Shown here piece after piece: positions 25,086 to 34,210 of a stretch of DNA of 43,073 bases. The stretch's first letter is position 1. Each line of letters starts with the position of its first letter. A program made the translations under genes and the position numbers. The notes below the pieces were generated by a model. The model was not told the DNA's origin and did not search any database. It saw only the letters and a list, made by a program, of their open reading frames with translations. Source of the DNA: Propionibacterium sp. (GTDB taxonomy: Bacteria; Actinomycetota; Actinomycetes; Propionibacteriales; Propionibacteriaceae); contig JAAYTZ010000064.1 of the NCBI GenBank assembly GCA_012517965.1, positions 1 to 43,073 on the forward strand. The letters run 5' to 3'.

Positions 25086-28000
25086 TCAGGCGGCGCTGTG
25101 GACGTCGAGGTACAGCAGCTTGCCGAGCAGGTGGATCACCGATACCTCGATGTCGTTCTTGGCGTGGAACAGGTCGACCATGCGGGAGTGAGCGTCGTTG
25201 GTTTCCACCACCGCCAAAGTCACGGCGTCCCGCAGCGACGGTGAGGCCAGGAACTGGGCCTCGCTGTTCACCTCGGCCTGTTCGCGCAGTTCGGGGTCGG
25301 CTTTCATCGCGGCGACGAGCGCTTCAACCCAGGAGCGTTCCTGGTCCTCGCGGAAGTCCTCCCCCGCGAAGCGGGCGTTCAGCTCGGCGACGATCTCGTC
25401 CAGCAGCTTCAACCGCGGGTCGTGCGCCTTCCGCGACCCGGCCGCCGACACCGCCGTCGGCAGGGCCGGGGACGGCTGGCCGTCCGCCAGTTCCAGAGCC
25501 TGACTGCCCACCTTCTTCTGCTTGATGTGCACCAGCTGCACGTCGCTCAGGTCGATCTCCGGCGTCCCGGCGCCGACTTTGATGACCGTGGCCAGCAGCC
25601 GGAAGAAGATCGCGTGTTTCTCGACGTCGGTGTCGCCGAAGTCGATGATCTGGCTGAGGAAGTCGTACAGGCGCACGTAGGTGCCGACGTCCTTCCGGAA
25701 GGTGTCGAGTTCGTCGATCCGCTGCTGGTCCCCGGACCCCTTCGCCGCGTTGTACGCCGCAAGATAGGCGTGCTTCACCGGCTGGATCGCCCCCATGAGC
25801 GCGTTGTTCCCCAGCTTCCGCACGAAGGCCGCAGCGACGGCGTCCACGTCGTCGAGGCTGTAGATCCCCGCGACGTCGAGTTTGGAGCCGAGGTCGTGGA
25901 TCAGGTTCGGGTCCGTGGTCGCGACCAGGGACGCCTCCTCGAAGTACGGCTTGAACGCCGCCAGGATCTCCTCGGCGTCGTTCACGAAGTCGAGCACCAT
26001 CGTCGTCTTGCCCGGCACGAACCGGTTCAACCGTGACAACGTCTGCACCGCCGCCACCCCGGCCAGCTGCTTGTCGACGTACATCGCGCACAGCTTCGGC
26101 TGGTCGAACCCGGTCTGGAACTTGTTCGCCACGATCATCACCCGGTACTCGGGCGTGTCGAACGCCTTGCGCAGGTCCCCGGCTCCCGGGTTGAGGGACG
26201 CCTCGGTGAACTTGGCCCCCGGCTTGACCTGGTCGCCGGGGTAGGCGTCCGCGTCGGTGAACTCCACCTCGCCGGAGAACGCCACCAGGGAGGTCACCTC
26301 CGGCAGGTCGTGCTCGGCGATGTAGGCGTCGATGGCGTGCTTGTACCGCACCGCCGCCTTCCGCGAATCCGTGACGACCATGGCCTTCGCGGTGCCGCCG
26401 AGCAGGTGCTTCACGTTGGCCTCGAAGTGCTCGACGATGATCTGCACCTTCTGGGCGATGTTCGTCGGGTGCAGCTTCACCCACCGCATCAGCCCCTTCG
26501 TCGCCGCCGACTCGTCCACCAGCTCGCCGGCGTCGTCGAGCTTGTGCACCGGCGCCATCTCACCGGCCTTCACCTTCGTGGCCAGCTGGAACGCCGTGTC
26601 GTAGGTGGTGTAGTTGGCCAGCACGTCGAGGATGAACTGCTCCTCGATCGCCTGCTGCATCGTGTACGTGTGGAACGGACCCGGCAGGCCGGCGGCGTCC
26701 GGAGTGCCGAACAGCTCCATCGTCTTCGACTTCGGCGTCGCGGTGAACGCGAAGAACGAGATGTTGCGCGTGTCGGCCTTCGCCTTGGCCTCCGCGGCCA
26801 GGATCGCCTCCACGTCGACCTCGCCGCCGTCGTCCAGCTCCGCGGCCTCGGCTGCCGACAAGACCTGCTTCAACTTGGACGCCGCCGCTCCCGTCTGGCT
26901 GGAATGCGCCTCGTCGGCGATCACCGCGAACGACCGACCCTTGAGCGCCTTGTTCTCCTGGATCGCCTGCAACACGAACGGGAACGTCTGCAACGTCACC
27001 ACGATGATCGGCTTCCCGGCCGTCAGCACGTCGGTCAGGTAGCCCGACTTCGACGAGAACGACCGCTTCGCCGCCTCGCGGGTGTTGATCGTGGCGACGA
27101 ACCCGTCCTTGGCCTCGATCTGCTTCACGGCCTCCTGCAGCTGGGCGTCCAGCACGTTGCGGTCGGTCACCACGATCACCGAGTCGAACACCTTGTTGTT
27201 CGCGGTGTCGTGCAGGGTGGCGAGCCGGTGCGCCGTCCAGGCGATCGTGCGGGTCTTGCCCGACCCGGCCGAGTGTTGGATCAGGTACCGCTGCCCCGGC
27301 CCGGACGCCCGCACGTCCGCCAGCAGCTTGGTGACGGCGTCCAGTTGGTGGTAGCGGGGGAAGATCAGCACCTGACTCTTGGTCTTCTTGCCCGTCGCCG
27401 CGTCCGTGGTGGTGACGGTCTCGTAGTGCATGAACTTGGCCAGGATCTCGAGCCAGCGGTCCCGCTGCCAGACCTCCTGCCACAGGTACGCCGTCGGCGA
27501 GGTGAGCCCGGACGGGTCGGGGGCGTTGCCGGCGTGGCCGTGGATGCCGCGGTTGAACGGCAGGAACCGGGTGTCGGCGCCGGCGAGCTTCGTGGTCATC
27601 CACACCTCGTCGTTGGAGACCGCGAAATGCACCAGGGCGCGCGTCCCGAAGCCGAGCAGGGGTTCGCCCGCCGGCTTGCGGTCGGTGCGGTACTGCTGCT
27701 TGGCGTCGTTCACCGACTGGGTGAAGTCGGTCTTCAACTCGGCCGTCGCGACCGGAATGCCGTTCACGAACAACACCAGGTCGAGCGAGTTGTGGTTCTT
27801 CGTCGAGTAGTGCACCTGCCGCATCACGCGCAACCGGTTCGCCGCGTACCGGGCCTCGGTCGTGGCGTTGCCGCCGAGTTCCGGACGTGGCTGCATCATC
27901 GTGAAGGACGCCGGCGTGTCCTTGAACCCGGCGCGCAGCACGTGCAGGGTGCCGCCGCCCGGCTGGCCGACCTCGAGCACCTTCGCCAGCCGGTCGAGGA

Positions 28001-28220
28001 TGTTGTTCCTCGCCTTCTCCAGACCGGACGCCGACAGTCCCGGCTTCAACCGCTTCGCCAGCTCCTCGGGCTGGGTCTCCTCCAGCCAGGCGAACACGTC
28101 CTCGGGGAACAGCGCCCGCTGCCGGTCGTAGCCGTTGTCGTTCGGCGAGTACAACCAGCCATGCGCGGCGAGGTGCTCGCACAGTTCGCGCTCGAACGCG
28201 ATCTCGTTGTGCTGCGCCAC
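25086..28220 (-). CDS. hsdR: Type I restriction endonuclease subunit HsdR
   Basis: HsdR is the motor and cutting subunit of a type I restriction-modification complex (R2M2S). The 1044-residue product has the N-terminal nuclease domain with the PD-(D/E)XK pattern LDLVLFVNG then ATAELK (about 146-163), Walker A QHSAGSGKTRT (~319-323 for GSGKT), DEAH box VIADEAHSS (~436-439), and helicase motif VI-like VQTLSRLNR. A C-terminal helical region for complex assembly follows. GTG 28220 (MAQHNEIAFE) with GGAGG at five-base spacing is preferred over the longer frame. hsdR is separated from hsdS/hsdM by about 2 kb holding the DUF222 gene and a Fic remnant, but all three subunits look intact. Confidence 0.95.
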   Translation of the reverse strand: MAQHNEIAFERELCEHLAAHGWLYSPNDNGYDRQRALFPEDVFAWLEETQPEELAKRLKPGLSASGLEKARNNILDRLAKVLEVGQPGGGTLHVLRAGFKDTPASFTMMQPRPELGGNATTEARYAANRLRVMRQVHYSTKNHNSLDLVLFVNGIPVATAELKTDFTQSVNDAKQQYRTDRKPAGEPLLGFGTRALVHFAVSNDEVWMTTKLAGADTRFLPFNRGIHGHAGNAPDPSGLTSPTAYLWQEVWQRDRWLEILAKFMHYETVTTTDAATGKKTKSQVLIFPRYHQLDAVTKLLADVRASGPGQRYLIQHSAGSGKTRTIAWTAHRLATLHDTANNKVFDSVIVVTDRNVLDAQLQEAVKQIEAKDGFVATINTREAAKRSFSSKSGYLTDVLTAGKPIIVVTLQTFPFVLQAIQENKALKGRSFAVIADEAHSSQTGAAASKLKQVLSAAEAAELDDGGEVDVEAILAAEAKAKADTRNISFFAFTATPKSKTMELFGTPDAAGLPGPFHTYTMQQAIEEQFILDVLANYTTYDTAFQLATKVKAGEMAPVHKLDDAGELVDESAATKGLMRWVKLHPTNIAQKVQIIVEHFEANVKHLLGGTAKAMVVTDSRKAAVRYKHAIDAYIAEHDLPEVTSLVAFSGEVEFTDADAYPGDQVKPGAKFTEASLNPGAGDLRKAFDTPEYRVMIVANKFQTGFDQPKLCAMYVDKQLAGVAAVQTLSRLNRFVPGKTTMVLDFVNDAEEILAAFKPYFEEASLVATTDPNLIHDLGSKLDVAGIYSLDDVDAVAAAFVRKLGNNALMGAIQPVKHAYLAAYNAAKGSGDQQRIDELDTFRKDVGTYVRLYDFLSQIIDFGDTDVEKHAIFFRLLATVIKVGAGTPEIDLSDVQLVHIKQKKVGSQALELADGQPSPALPTAVSAAGSRKAHDPRLKLLDEIVAELNARFAGEDFREDQERSWVEALVAAMKADPELREQAEVNSEAQFLASPSLRDAVTLAVVETNDAHSRMVDLFHAKNDIEVSVIHLLGKLLYLDVHSAA

Positions 28221-28450
28221 GCCATCCTCCCCCCGCTGCGGCACCAACCGCCGAGCGACTGCCTTCCCGCAACCTAGCAAGCGGAGGGGCCGCCCGACGC
28301 ACCAACAGATGCGTCGCCGCGCCCCGCGTCCTCGAGGTACGTCTCAGGTCAGATCCGTCCCGGGCGACGGTCTGAGCCACGCGACGGCGTCCCAGGGCAG
28401 GCCGACGGCCCGCTGGACGGCTTCGTCGAGCGGGTCGAGCGGTCGGTCGA
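28221..28450. other. Intergenic region between hsdR and the DUF222 gene
   Basis: 230 bases hold the hsdR ribosome binding site and no complete gene. On the minus strand, just after the DUF222 stop and shifted in frame, about 35 codons read like a protein tail (PWDAVAWLRP is part of it) before a TGA. It could be a gene remnant, but it is too short to assign. Confidence 0.3.
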
Positions 28451-29731
28451 TCAGGCGGCTTGCTGGGCCGGTGGGCGGCGGAGGCGGATCGTGCCCTGAC
28501 TGGTGACGAGGTACCCGTAGCCCAGGGGGGAGGTCCAGACATAGACCCCCGGCTGGGGCTGCCCGAGCTGCCAGCCGCCGTGGGTCTTCAACCGATGCGC
28601 GAACCGGCCGAGCGGACCCAGATTGCCCAGCGACGTCTGGGCCGCGCCGGGCGGCGCCGTGTGCTCGTAGGGGATCGTGTGGTCCAGGTCACAGGCCCGC
28701 GCTGCCCTGGTGCCGTAGGGGAACACCTCGACGACATTGCGCTCGATGACCGCGAACCTCAGCGGGTCGGGCGGCTCGTAGGCGTCCACCGCCGCCACCG
28801 CGTCAGCGACCACCACCGGGCGCACTGTCACCCGGCAGCCCGCGAGCATCGTGCCCACCTGGGACCGGAGCACCGCTCCCCAACCCTGCACGATGGCGAC
28901 CTCACCCAGGTCGACGCCACCGTCGGCGACGGCCGACGCGGACAAGCGCACGACAAGCTCCGCGGCCCGGGCGGGCGCCCCCGGGAGTGGGTCTTGACCG
29001 AGCGCCTGGCGGGCGATCAGGCCCAGGGCAGCAGCACGACGCCGGCCGCGATCCGATCCGTCGGTCTCGTCGCCGGACAGCTGGCCGGCAACGTGATCGA
29101 GAGCTTGGTCGAGGGCGATCCCATCGGCAGCGTCGAGTCGCCCCCACACGCCCACATGGCCGTCGCGGATCTCGCCGATCTCGACGCCACGGGAGCGGGC
29201 CGCGTTCTGCGCACGCGCGGCGGCCAGCTCGGGGTCGGCACGGATGATCCACTCCGCGACCCGGGGCCGCACGCGGGGCCACGGCTGGAACTGCAACGCC
29301 GTCGCGCACCAGCCATCCACCTTGGCGCAGGCCTCCGCGCTCAGCCCGGCGGTGGCACAGTCGTCCGCGACCGCCCCCGCCTGCCAGACCCTGACTCGGC
29401 CGGCGAGCACGCTCTGCCACAGCAACGGGTGCCGGTGCCGCAGGTTCAACGCCTGGGCGATCTGTACGGCGGCCGAACCAATGCCCACCCCCAACAGGCC
29501 GGCGATCTCACCCGAGACGAACTCGCCGATCAACGGGGTGCCGTCCGAACCACCCCGCACCCAGCGCTCGGCACCCTCGAACAGGTTCGACTCATCCACC
29601 CGATGAAGGTCACACAACGCCAGCATCGAGACCACACTGGCGACCTCCGCCGCCCTCAACTGCTCCTGCGCGTGCGCCAGCGCCGCAGCAGCATCCGCCG
29701 CGCTGGCCAACTCCAACTCCATCGATCCCAT
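28451..29731 (-). CDS. DUF222 / HNH-endonuclease-like protein (13E12 family)
   Basis: A 426-residue member of the actinobacterial DUF222 family, related to the mycobacterial 13E12 repeat proteins. Residues 1-320 are the helical DUF222 domain (FVSGEIAGLLGVG, VRVWQAGAVADDC, PELAAARAQNAARSRGVEI). The C-terminal HNH motif CDLDHTIPYEHT ... NLGPLGRFAHRLKTHGGW keeps the Asp-His, Asn and His catalytic positions. The usual second Cys (LCRxHH) is changed to LGRFAH, so metal-structural binding is partly lost and activity is uncertain. The start ATG 29731 is leaderless. The gene separates hsdR from hsdSM and faces a truncated Fic gene, which suggests it arrived by insertion. Confidence 0.88.
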   Translation of the reverse strand: MGSMELELASAADAAAALAHAQEQLRAAEVASVVSMLALCDLHRVDESNLFEGAERWVRGGSDGTPLIGEFVSGEIAGLLGVGIGSAAVQIAQALNLRHRHPLLWQSVLAGRVRVWQAGAVADDCATAGLSAEACAKVDGWCATALQFQPWPRVRPRVAEWIIRADPELAAARAQNAARSRGVEIGEIRDGHVGVWGRLDAADGIALDQALDHVAGQLSGDETDGSDRGRRRAAALGLIARQALGQDPLPGAPARAAELVVRLSASAVADGGVDLGEVAIVQGWGAVLRSQVGTMLAGCRVTVRPVVVADAVAAVDAYEPPDPLRFAVIERNVVEVFPYGTRAARACDLDHTIPYEHTAPPGAAQTSLGNLGPLGRFAHRLKTHGGWQLGQPQPGVYVWTSPLGYGYLVTSQGTIRLRRPPAQQAA

Positions 29732-29737
29732 GACAGG

Positions 29738-29743
29738 AACCTA
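29738..29743 (-). promoter_or_regulatory. -10 box TAGGTT of a leaderless promoter for the DUF222 gene
   Basis: On the minus strand TAGGTT is followed by CCTGTC and then ATG 29731, the leaderless six-base spacing. Confidence 0.55.
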
Positions 29744-29757
29744 ATCGAACACACTGA

Positions 29758-30231
29758 CAATTTTTCGATCCCGGTTCGCCCGCGACTCCCACCCTCCTCG
29801 GGGTTCAGGCAGCGCGTCGGGCGGTCGGCTTCCACGGCGCCCGCGCCGCCTGGCTGCGCGTGTTCGCCACCGCCGTCCTCACCGCCACCGAACAAGCCGG
29901 ACACCTCGCCACCGACCTGGCCGACCTGCGCGCCGGCTGGGACGAACGCCTCAACCGCGCTCGATCCGCCTCGGGCAAGGTGCGTGGCGTCCGCGCGGAC
30001 TCGGCCACTGCCCTGATCGTGCGCGACCTGCCCGCCACCCCTGTCCTCACCAGTGCCACCGTGCAACGCAGCCACGGGGTGTCCCACGTCGCCGCCGACC
30101 GGGCCCTGGCCGAACTGGTCGCCGCCGAGATCCTCCTCGTCCACGAGCGCCGGGGAGTGCGCTACTACCAGGCCCCAGAGGTGCTCGACCTCGTCACCGT
30201 CACGGAGCGACGACTCGTTCCACGGACCTGA
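29758..30231 (+). pseudogene. Remnant of a Fic-family protein (C-terminal winged-helix part only)
   Basis: The frame is open from 29758 to the stop at 30231, with no convincing start; GTG 29860 is the first candidate. AAWLRVFATAVLTATEQAG followed by LRAGWDERLNRARS matches the segment just after the Fic catalytic core in bacterial Fic proteins. LTSATVQRSHGVSHVAADRALAEL then RRGVRYYQAPEVLDL is their C-terminal winged helix. The catalytic HPFxxGNGR motif and everything before it are missing. The break lies at the 5' edge of the divergent DUF222 gene, so that gene's arrival may have removed the 5' part. A short functional HTH protein from GTG 29860 (123 residues) cannot be excluded. Confidence 0.65.
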
Positions 30232-30324
30232 CTGGCAATGCCGCACTGGAGGCCGAGTCGGAGGTGATCAGTCCGAACTCGTCCGGAGTCGTCACGGTCG
30301 AAGACCTCGTTGTGCCGCGCCGGG

Positions 30325-31563
30325 TCAACTCGTCTCCCCCGAGACGTCGATCTGACCCGTGACCGCAGCCGTGATCAACGCCGCGCGACGCTCCTTTGCG
30401 AGGGCGATGAACTCCTCGGTCCTCGCGATCACGGAGTTGATCTGGCTTACCTCGGCTTCGACCCGGCGGGCGAGTTGATCCTGTGTCGTCAGGTCCGGGA
30501 CTCTCAGTCGCCAGGAGCGAACTTGCTTGTCGCTGATATGAGGGACGCTGACCCCCGTGAACTCCGGGATCGCGTACTCACGGAAGCTGCGGGTCATGAG
30601 TGCGTGGAACACAAATCGAGGACTGCTGGAAGGTCTCGCCCTCAAGCGCAGTACCCGTTGGAGTAGGAGGCATGGGAGATCGGTCTGTTGGATCACCGTC
30701 ACCCTGGTTCCGTCGCCAATGAATGGCCGATCCATCCCGAGGACGATGTCCCCGACTTCGAGGCGGTACCTGGCGAGATTCGAAGCGGGCTCTTCGGGCC
30801 AGTAGACGGTGTCGCTCCAGTCGGTTGACTGTGGCTTCACGTTGATGCCTCGTAGCAGCCGAACCCCAACTTCGTCGCCGCTGAATTCTTCGCTGTTAAA
30901 AGCGTAGCCAGGGAGACATTCCACGAGGTAGCCGAGCGCTACAAGGGGACCGTCGCTTTCAAGTGCGGACTCGATGACTGCTTCTCTCCGCTCGCACAGA
31001 AGGCCGATCAACTCGGTCTGCTTCTCGATGAGCGCGTCAATCTTCGCGGTCTCCCGATCCAAGAAGTCCGCGATCGCCCGCTGCTCTTCCAGCGGGGGAC
31101 GTGGCACGGACATCGATCGGAACTTGCCCGCACTGAAGTTGTCGATGGTTGATCTGACAGCACCGACGGCAATCTGGTCTAGGTGGTCGCGTGATTGTGT
31201 CCACCAGGCCACGAAGCGAGCGTTTGCGCGAGCGGGATGGGCCCTGAATCGCACCAAGTACCCGGCGTAGCACGCTGGTTCCGACAACTGCACTAGATAG
31301 CTGGTCCCCAAGGACCCGGCTGCCGTCATCAGAAGGTCGCCATTCTGCACCAGGGCCGCTGACGCAACGTCGCGTGGAAGCCCTACCATCTTGGCATCGT
31401 CAAGATGGTGCAGACCGGCGATGTCCGTGGTTCGTATGTACCTCACACTGTCCTCAACGTATTCCTGCGCGGCTTCCCCGACACCGTTCGTAATTGGGAT
31501 ATCCGAGAGGTGAGACAGGTGCACCCGCGACCAGTGCGGAGGAATCGGGGCGAGGTTGGTCAC
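30325..31563 (-). CDS. hsdS: Type I restriction-modification specificity subunit HsdS
   Basis: HsdS sets the bipartite DNA target of the type I complex. The 412-residue product has two target-recognition domains (about 10-160 and 205-360), each followed by a conserved coiled-coil spacer. The first is LEEQRAIADFLDRETAKID and the second TTQDQLARRVEAEVSQINS with FIALAKERRAALITAAVTG. These helices set the spacing of the half-sites. The GTG start overlaps the hsdM stop (GTGA). Its base composition is visibly lower in GC than hsdM, hsdR or the backbone, as expected for a gene exchanged between strains. The target sequence cannot be read from the protein. Confidence 0.94.
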   Translation of the reverse strand: MTNLAPIPPHWSRVHLSHLSDIPITNGVGEAAQEYVEDSVRYIRTTDIAGLHHLDDAKMVGLPRDVASAALVQNGDLLMTAAGSLGTSYLVQLSEPACYAGYLVRFRAHPARANARFVAWWTQSRDHLDQIAVGAVRSTIDNFSAGKFRSMSVPRPPLEEQRAIADFLDRETAKIDALIEKQTELIGLLCERREAVIESALESDGPLVALGYLVECLPGYAFNSEEFSGDEVGVRLLRGINVKPQSTDWSDTVYWPEEPASNLARYRLEVGDIVLGMDRPFIGDGTRVTVIQQTDLPCLLLQRVLRLRARPSSSPRFVFHALMTRSFREYAIPEFTGVSVPHISDKQVRSWRLRVPDLTTQDQLARRVEAEVSQINSVIARTEEFIALAKERRAALITAAVTGQIDVSGETS

Positions 31564-33521
31564 GACTCCACCGCCCGCAGGAGTTCGAGGATCTCCGCGG
31601 TGACCCGGTTGAGGTCTGCGTCGATCTCCTCCAGCGACCTTGGCGGCACGTACTTGTAGAACAGCCGGGTGAACGGGATCTCGTAGCCGATCCGGGTCTT
31701 CGACTCATCGATCCAGGCGTCCGGGACGTGGGGTTTCACTTCGCGGGCGAAGTAGTCCTCGATGGTGTCGCGGAAGGGCACGAGTTCGGTGTCGCGGAGG
31801 TCCGGGTCGGGTTCGGGCTTGCCTTTGGCGTCCCGGCAGATCTCGGCGTTGTCGTCATGCACGCCGATGGTGGTCCAGATGGCCTTCAGGATCGGCGTCG
31901 ATTGCGGGGCTTTGGCGGCGGTCATGGCTTTGCGGAGCGCGATGAGGAAGTCGTTGCGGGCCAGGAACACCTGCCCCACCAAGGTGCCCAGAGCGGTGCG
32001 GAGGGCGGCGGCGTCCGGCTTCTCGAGCTTGGCCAGCGCCCGGGTGGCGAGGACGGCGTCGATGCCGTCGGCGTCCACCTCGAACCGCAGCCGCAGCGGC
32101 TGCTCGACGGTGATCTCCCAGTAGCCGAAGTCGGCGGGTTCGAGGATCTTCGACAGCTCGCCGTCGGTGAAGTCGTCGTACAGCTTCGCGATCGTGCGGC
32201 GGTCCCCGCTGAGCAGTTCCTTGTTCTTCGAGCCCAGGTTCTTGCGCATCTTGGTGCCGAGGCCGGAGGCGTCGACGAGCTGGATGCGCCCGCGGCGTCC
32301 GGCGGGTTTGGCGTTGTCCAGCAGCCACACGTAGGTGGCGATGCCGGTGTTGTAGAACATGTTGGTCGGTAGGGCGACGATGGCGTCCACCAGGTCGGAC
32401 TCGATGAGCCACCGGCGGATCTCCGACTCCCCCGACCCGGCGCCCCCGGTGAACAGCGGCGACCCGTTCAACACGATGGCGGCGCGTCCACCCGAGTTCG
32501 GCACGCCCGCCTGGGCGGGGCGCATCTTCGAGACCAGGTGCTGCAGGAACAACATCTGGCCGTCGCTGATCCGCGGCAGCCCGGCGCCGAAGCGTCCCTT
32601 GAACCCCGACTGGTGCTCTTTGCGGACCACCTCCTCGGCGGCCTTCCAGTCCCCGCCGTAGGGCGGGTTCGACAGGCAGTAGTCGAACTGGACGCCCTCG
32701 TGCAGGTCGGTGCGCAGGGTGTCGCCGCGGCGGATCGCGTTGACGTCCTGGCCCTTGCCGATCATGTCGGCCTTGCACATCGCGTACGACTCGGGGTTCA
32801 GCTCCTGGCCGGCCAGCATCACCTTGGCCTTCGGGTTCATCGCCAGGATGCGCTCCTCGGCCACCGACAACATGCCGCCGGTGCCCGCGGTCGGGTCGTA
32901 GATGGTGCGGACCGTGCCCGGCACGCTCAATACGTCCGAATCCGGGGCCAGCAGCAGGTCGACCATCAGCCGGATCGCGTCACGCGGGGTGAAGTGCTCG
33001 CCGGCCGTCTCGTTGGACGCGGTCGAGAACTTGTAGATCAGGTGCTCGAACAACTGGCCCATGCCCGCGTTCGACAACGCGCTCGGGTGCAGGTCGACCT
33101 TCTCGTCGTCGGCGAACGCGTCCACCACGAGGTAGAGCCGGTCGTTCTCGTCGAGCTTGCGGATCGTCTTCTCGAACCCGAACTGCTCGAAGATGTCGGC
33201 GACGTTGGGCGAGAACGCCGACACGTAGTCGATCAAGTTGTCGGCCAGGCTCTCCGGGTCGCCGAGCAGGGTCTTGAGCGTCCACGACGAGGTGTTCCAG
33301 AAGTGCAGCCCGAAGTCGCGGCGCAGCTTCGCGGCCAGGGCCGCCTCGTTGGGGACCTTCGCGGCCAGGTCGATCAGGTCGGGCCGGTGGCCGTTCATCA
33401 CGCACTCCATGCGCCGCAGCACCGTGAACGGCAGGATCACCTGGCCGTACTGCGCGGGCTTGTACACCCCCCGGATCTGGTCCGCGATCCCCCACACGAA
33501 GTTGGCCAACTGCTGGCTCAT
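31560..33521 (-). CDS. hsdM: Type I restriction-modification DNA methyltransferase subunit HsdM
   Basis: HsdM is the N6-adenine methyltransferase of the type I complex. The 653-residue product has the N-terminal helical HsdM_N domain (LANFVWGIADQIRG, GQVILPFTVLRRME), SAM-binding motif DPTAGTGGM (209-217) and catalytic NPPYGGDW (285-292). A C-terminal helical extension interacts with HsdS and DNA. The ATG start has GAGAGGA nearby. hsdS is translationally coupled to it. The gene diverges from the HTH/PIN pair across 215 bp. Confidence 0.95.
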   Translation of the reverse strand: MSQQLANFVWGIADQIRGVYKPAQYGQVILPFTVLRRMECVMNGHRPDLIDLAAKVPNEAALAAKLRRDFGLHFWNTSSWTLKTLLGDPESLADNLIDYVSAFSPNVADIFEQFGFEKTIRKLDENDRLYLVVDAFADDEKVDLHPSALSNAGMGQLFEHLIYKFSTASNETAGEHFTPRDAIRLMVDLLLAPDSDVLSVPGTVRTIYDPTAGTGGMLSVAEERILAMNPKAKVMLAGQELNPESYAMCKADMIGKGQDVNAIRRGDTLRTDLHEGVQFDYCLSNPPYGGDWKAAEEVVRKEHQSGFKGRFGAGLPRISDGQMLFLQHLVSKMRPAQAGVPNSGGRAAIVLNGSPLFTGGAGSGESEIRRWLIESDLVDAIVALPTNMFYNTGIATYVWLLDNAKPAGRRGRIQLVDASGLGTKMRKNLGSKNKELLSGDRRTIAKLYDDFTDGELSKILEPADFGYWEITVEQPLRLRFEVDADGIDAVLATRALAKLEKPDAAALRTALGTLVGQVFLARNDFLIALRKAMTAAKAPQSTPILKAIWTTIGVHDDNAEICRDAKGKPEPDPDLRDTELVPFRDTIEDYFAREVKPHVPDAWIDESKTRIGYEIPFTRLFYKYVPPRSLEEIDADLNRVTAEILELLRAVES

Positions 33522-33661
33522 GCTGTCCTCTCAGACGTCACCGCTGAACGATTGGCCGTGGGGACGCCCTGCAGACGCGCCCCGTGGCTGACTGTGTCCA
33601 CTCTGCCAGCGAACGGCGCGACGCGGACGAGCAGACCACAGCGTCCTGCCTAGCATGCGGT

Positions 33662-33690
33662 TTGCAGATGCAAGTGCAATGCCCTACATT
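33662..33690 (+). promoter_or_regulatory. Promoter with overlapping inverted repeat, upstream of the antitoxin-toxin pair
   Basis: The -35-like TTGCAG (33662-33667) and -10 TACATT (33685-33690) are 17 bases apart, the best sigma-70-type promoter in the window. TTGCA at 33662-33666 and TGCAA at 33675-33679 form an inverted repeat (8-base gap) covering the -35, a natural site for antitoxin autoregulation. The region sits between divergent hsdM and the antitoxin. Confidence 0.6.
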
Positions 33691-33736
33691 CGTAGGTGAA
33701 GGTTTCTGGGAGTTGTGCAGCGAACAGGGGGCTGCG

Positions 33737-34171
33737 ATGTCGGTAACGCGAGGTAGTTCCAGTCGCGTCATGGCGACCCCTCACGAAGCGAGTCTTGCGC
33801 GCGATGTTCTCGCGCGCCTGGAGAGCCCTCGCGGAGCGCTGGCCGTTGAGCAGGACGGCGGCCGTCTCGTTCCAGTCCCCCCGGCCATCGGCAAGGTGCT
33901 CCAGCAGGTGCTGGAGGTCATGTCTCGCGGCGGCACCGTCACCATCGGCTCGGTGCCGGAGGTGCTGACCACATCGACAGCCGCGGGCATCCTGGGGATC
34001 TCACGCCCCACCCTGATGAAGATGATCAACGAGGGGAAGATCCCCTCGCACAAGGTCGGCACCCACCACCGACTCAAGGCCGACGATGTCTACGCGGCAC
34101 TCCGCGCGCGACGGGCCCGGGAGCGCGCCGCGTTCCTAGAACTCCTGGAACTCGAAGGCGCCGAGGACTGA
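33737..34171 (+). CDS. Helix-turn-helix (excisionase/MerR-type) antitoxin
   Basis: A 144-residue DNA-binding protein. An excisionase-type winged HTH lies at about 74-116: TTSTAAGILGISRPTLMKM then IPSHKVGTHHRLKADDV. The Arg/Glu-rich tail (RRARERAAFLELLELEG) probably binds the partner toxin. The frame is open to 33584, but ATG 33737, preceded by CAGGGGG at 8-9 bases and downstream of the promoter at 33662-33690, is the sensible start; ATG 33770 is an alternative. A PIN-domain gene follows after 39 bases. The pairing is a recurrent actinobacterial type II toxin-antitoxin arrangement, so this is called antitoxin by context. Confidence 0.82.
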   Translation: MSVTRGSSSRVMATPHEASLARDVLARLESPRGALAVEQDGGRLVPVPPAIGKVLQQVLEVMSRGGTVTIGSVPEVLTTSTAAGILGISRPTLMKMINEGKIPSHKVGTHHRLKADDVYAALRARRARERAAFLELLELEGAED

Positions 34172-34198
34172 CCGCAGAAGATTGTCAGCCTCGTTCGC

Positions 34199-34204
34199 TA
34201 GCTT
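34199..34204 (+). promoter_or_regulatory. -10 box TAGCTT of a possible internal leaderless promoter for the PIN toxin
   Basis: TAGCTT lies six bases before GTG 34211 and there is no ribosome binding site. The toxin may thus be made from a separate leaderless transcript as well as from the two-gene mRNA. Confidence 0.45.
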
Positions 34205-34210
34205 GCCCGT

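Noticed and set aside
28340-28455. Short coding-like tail after the DUF222 gene
   Set aside because: About 35 codons only, no start, no recognisable family; kept as a note in the intergenic entry.
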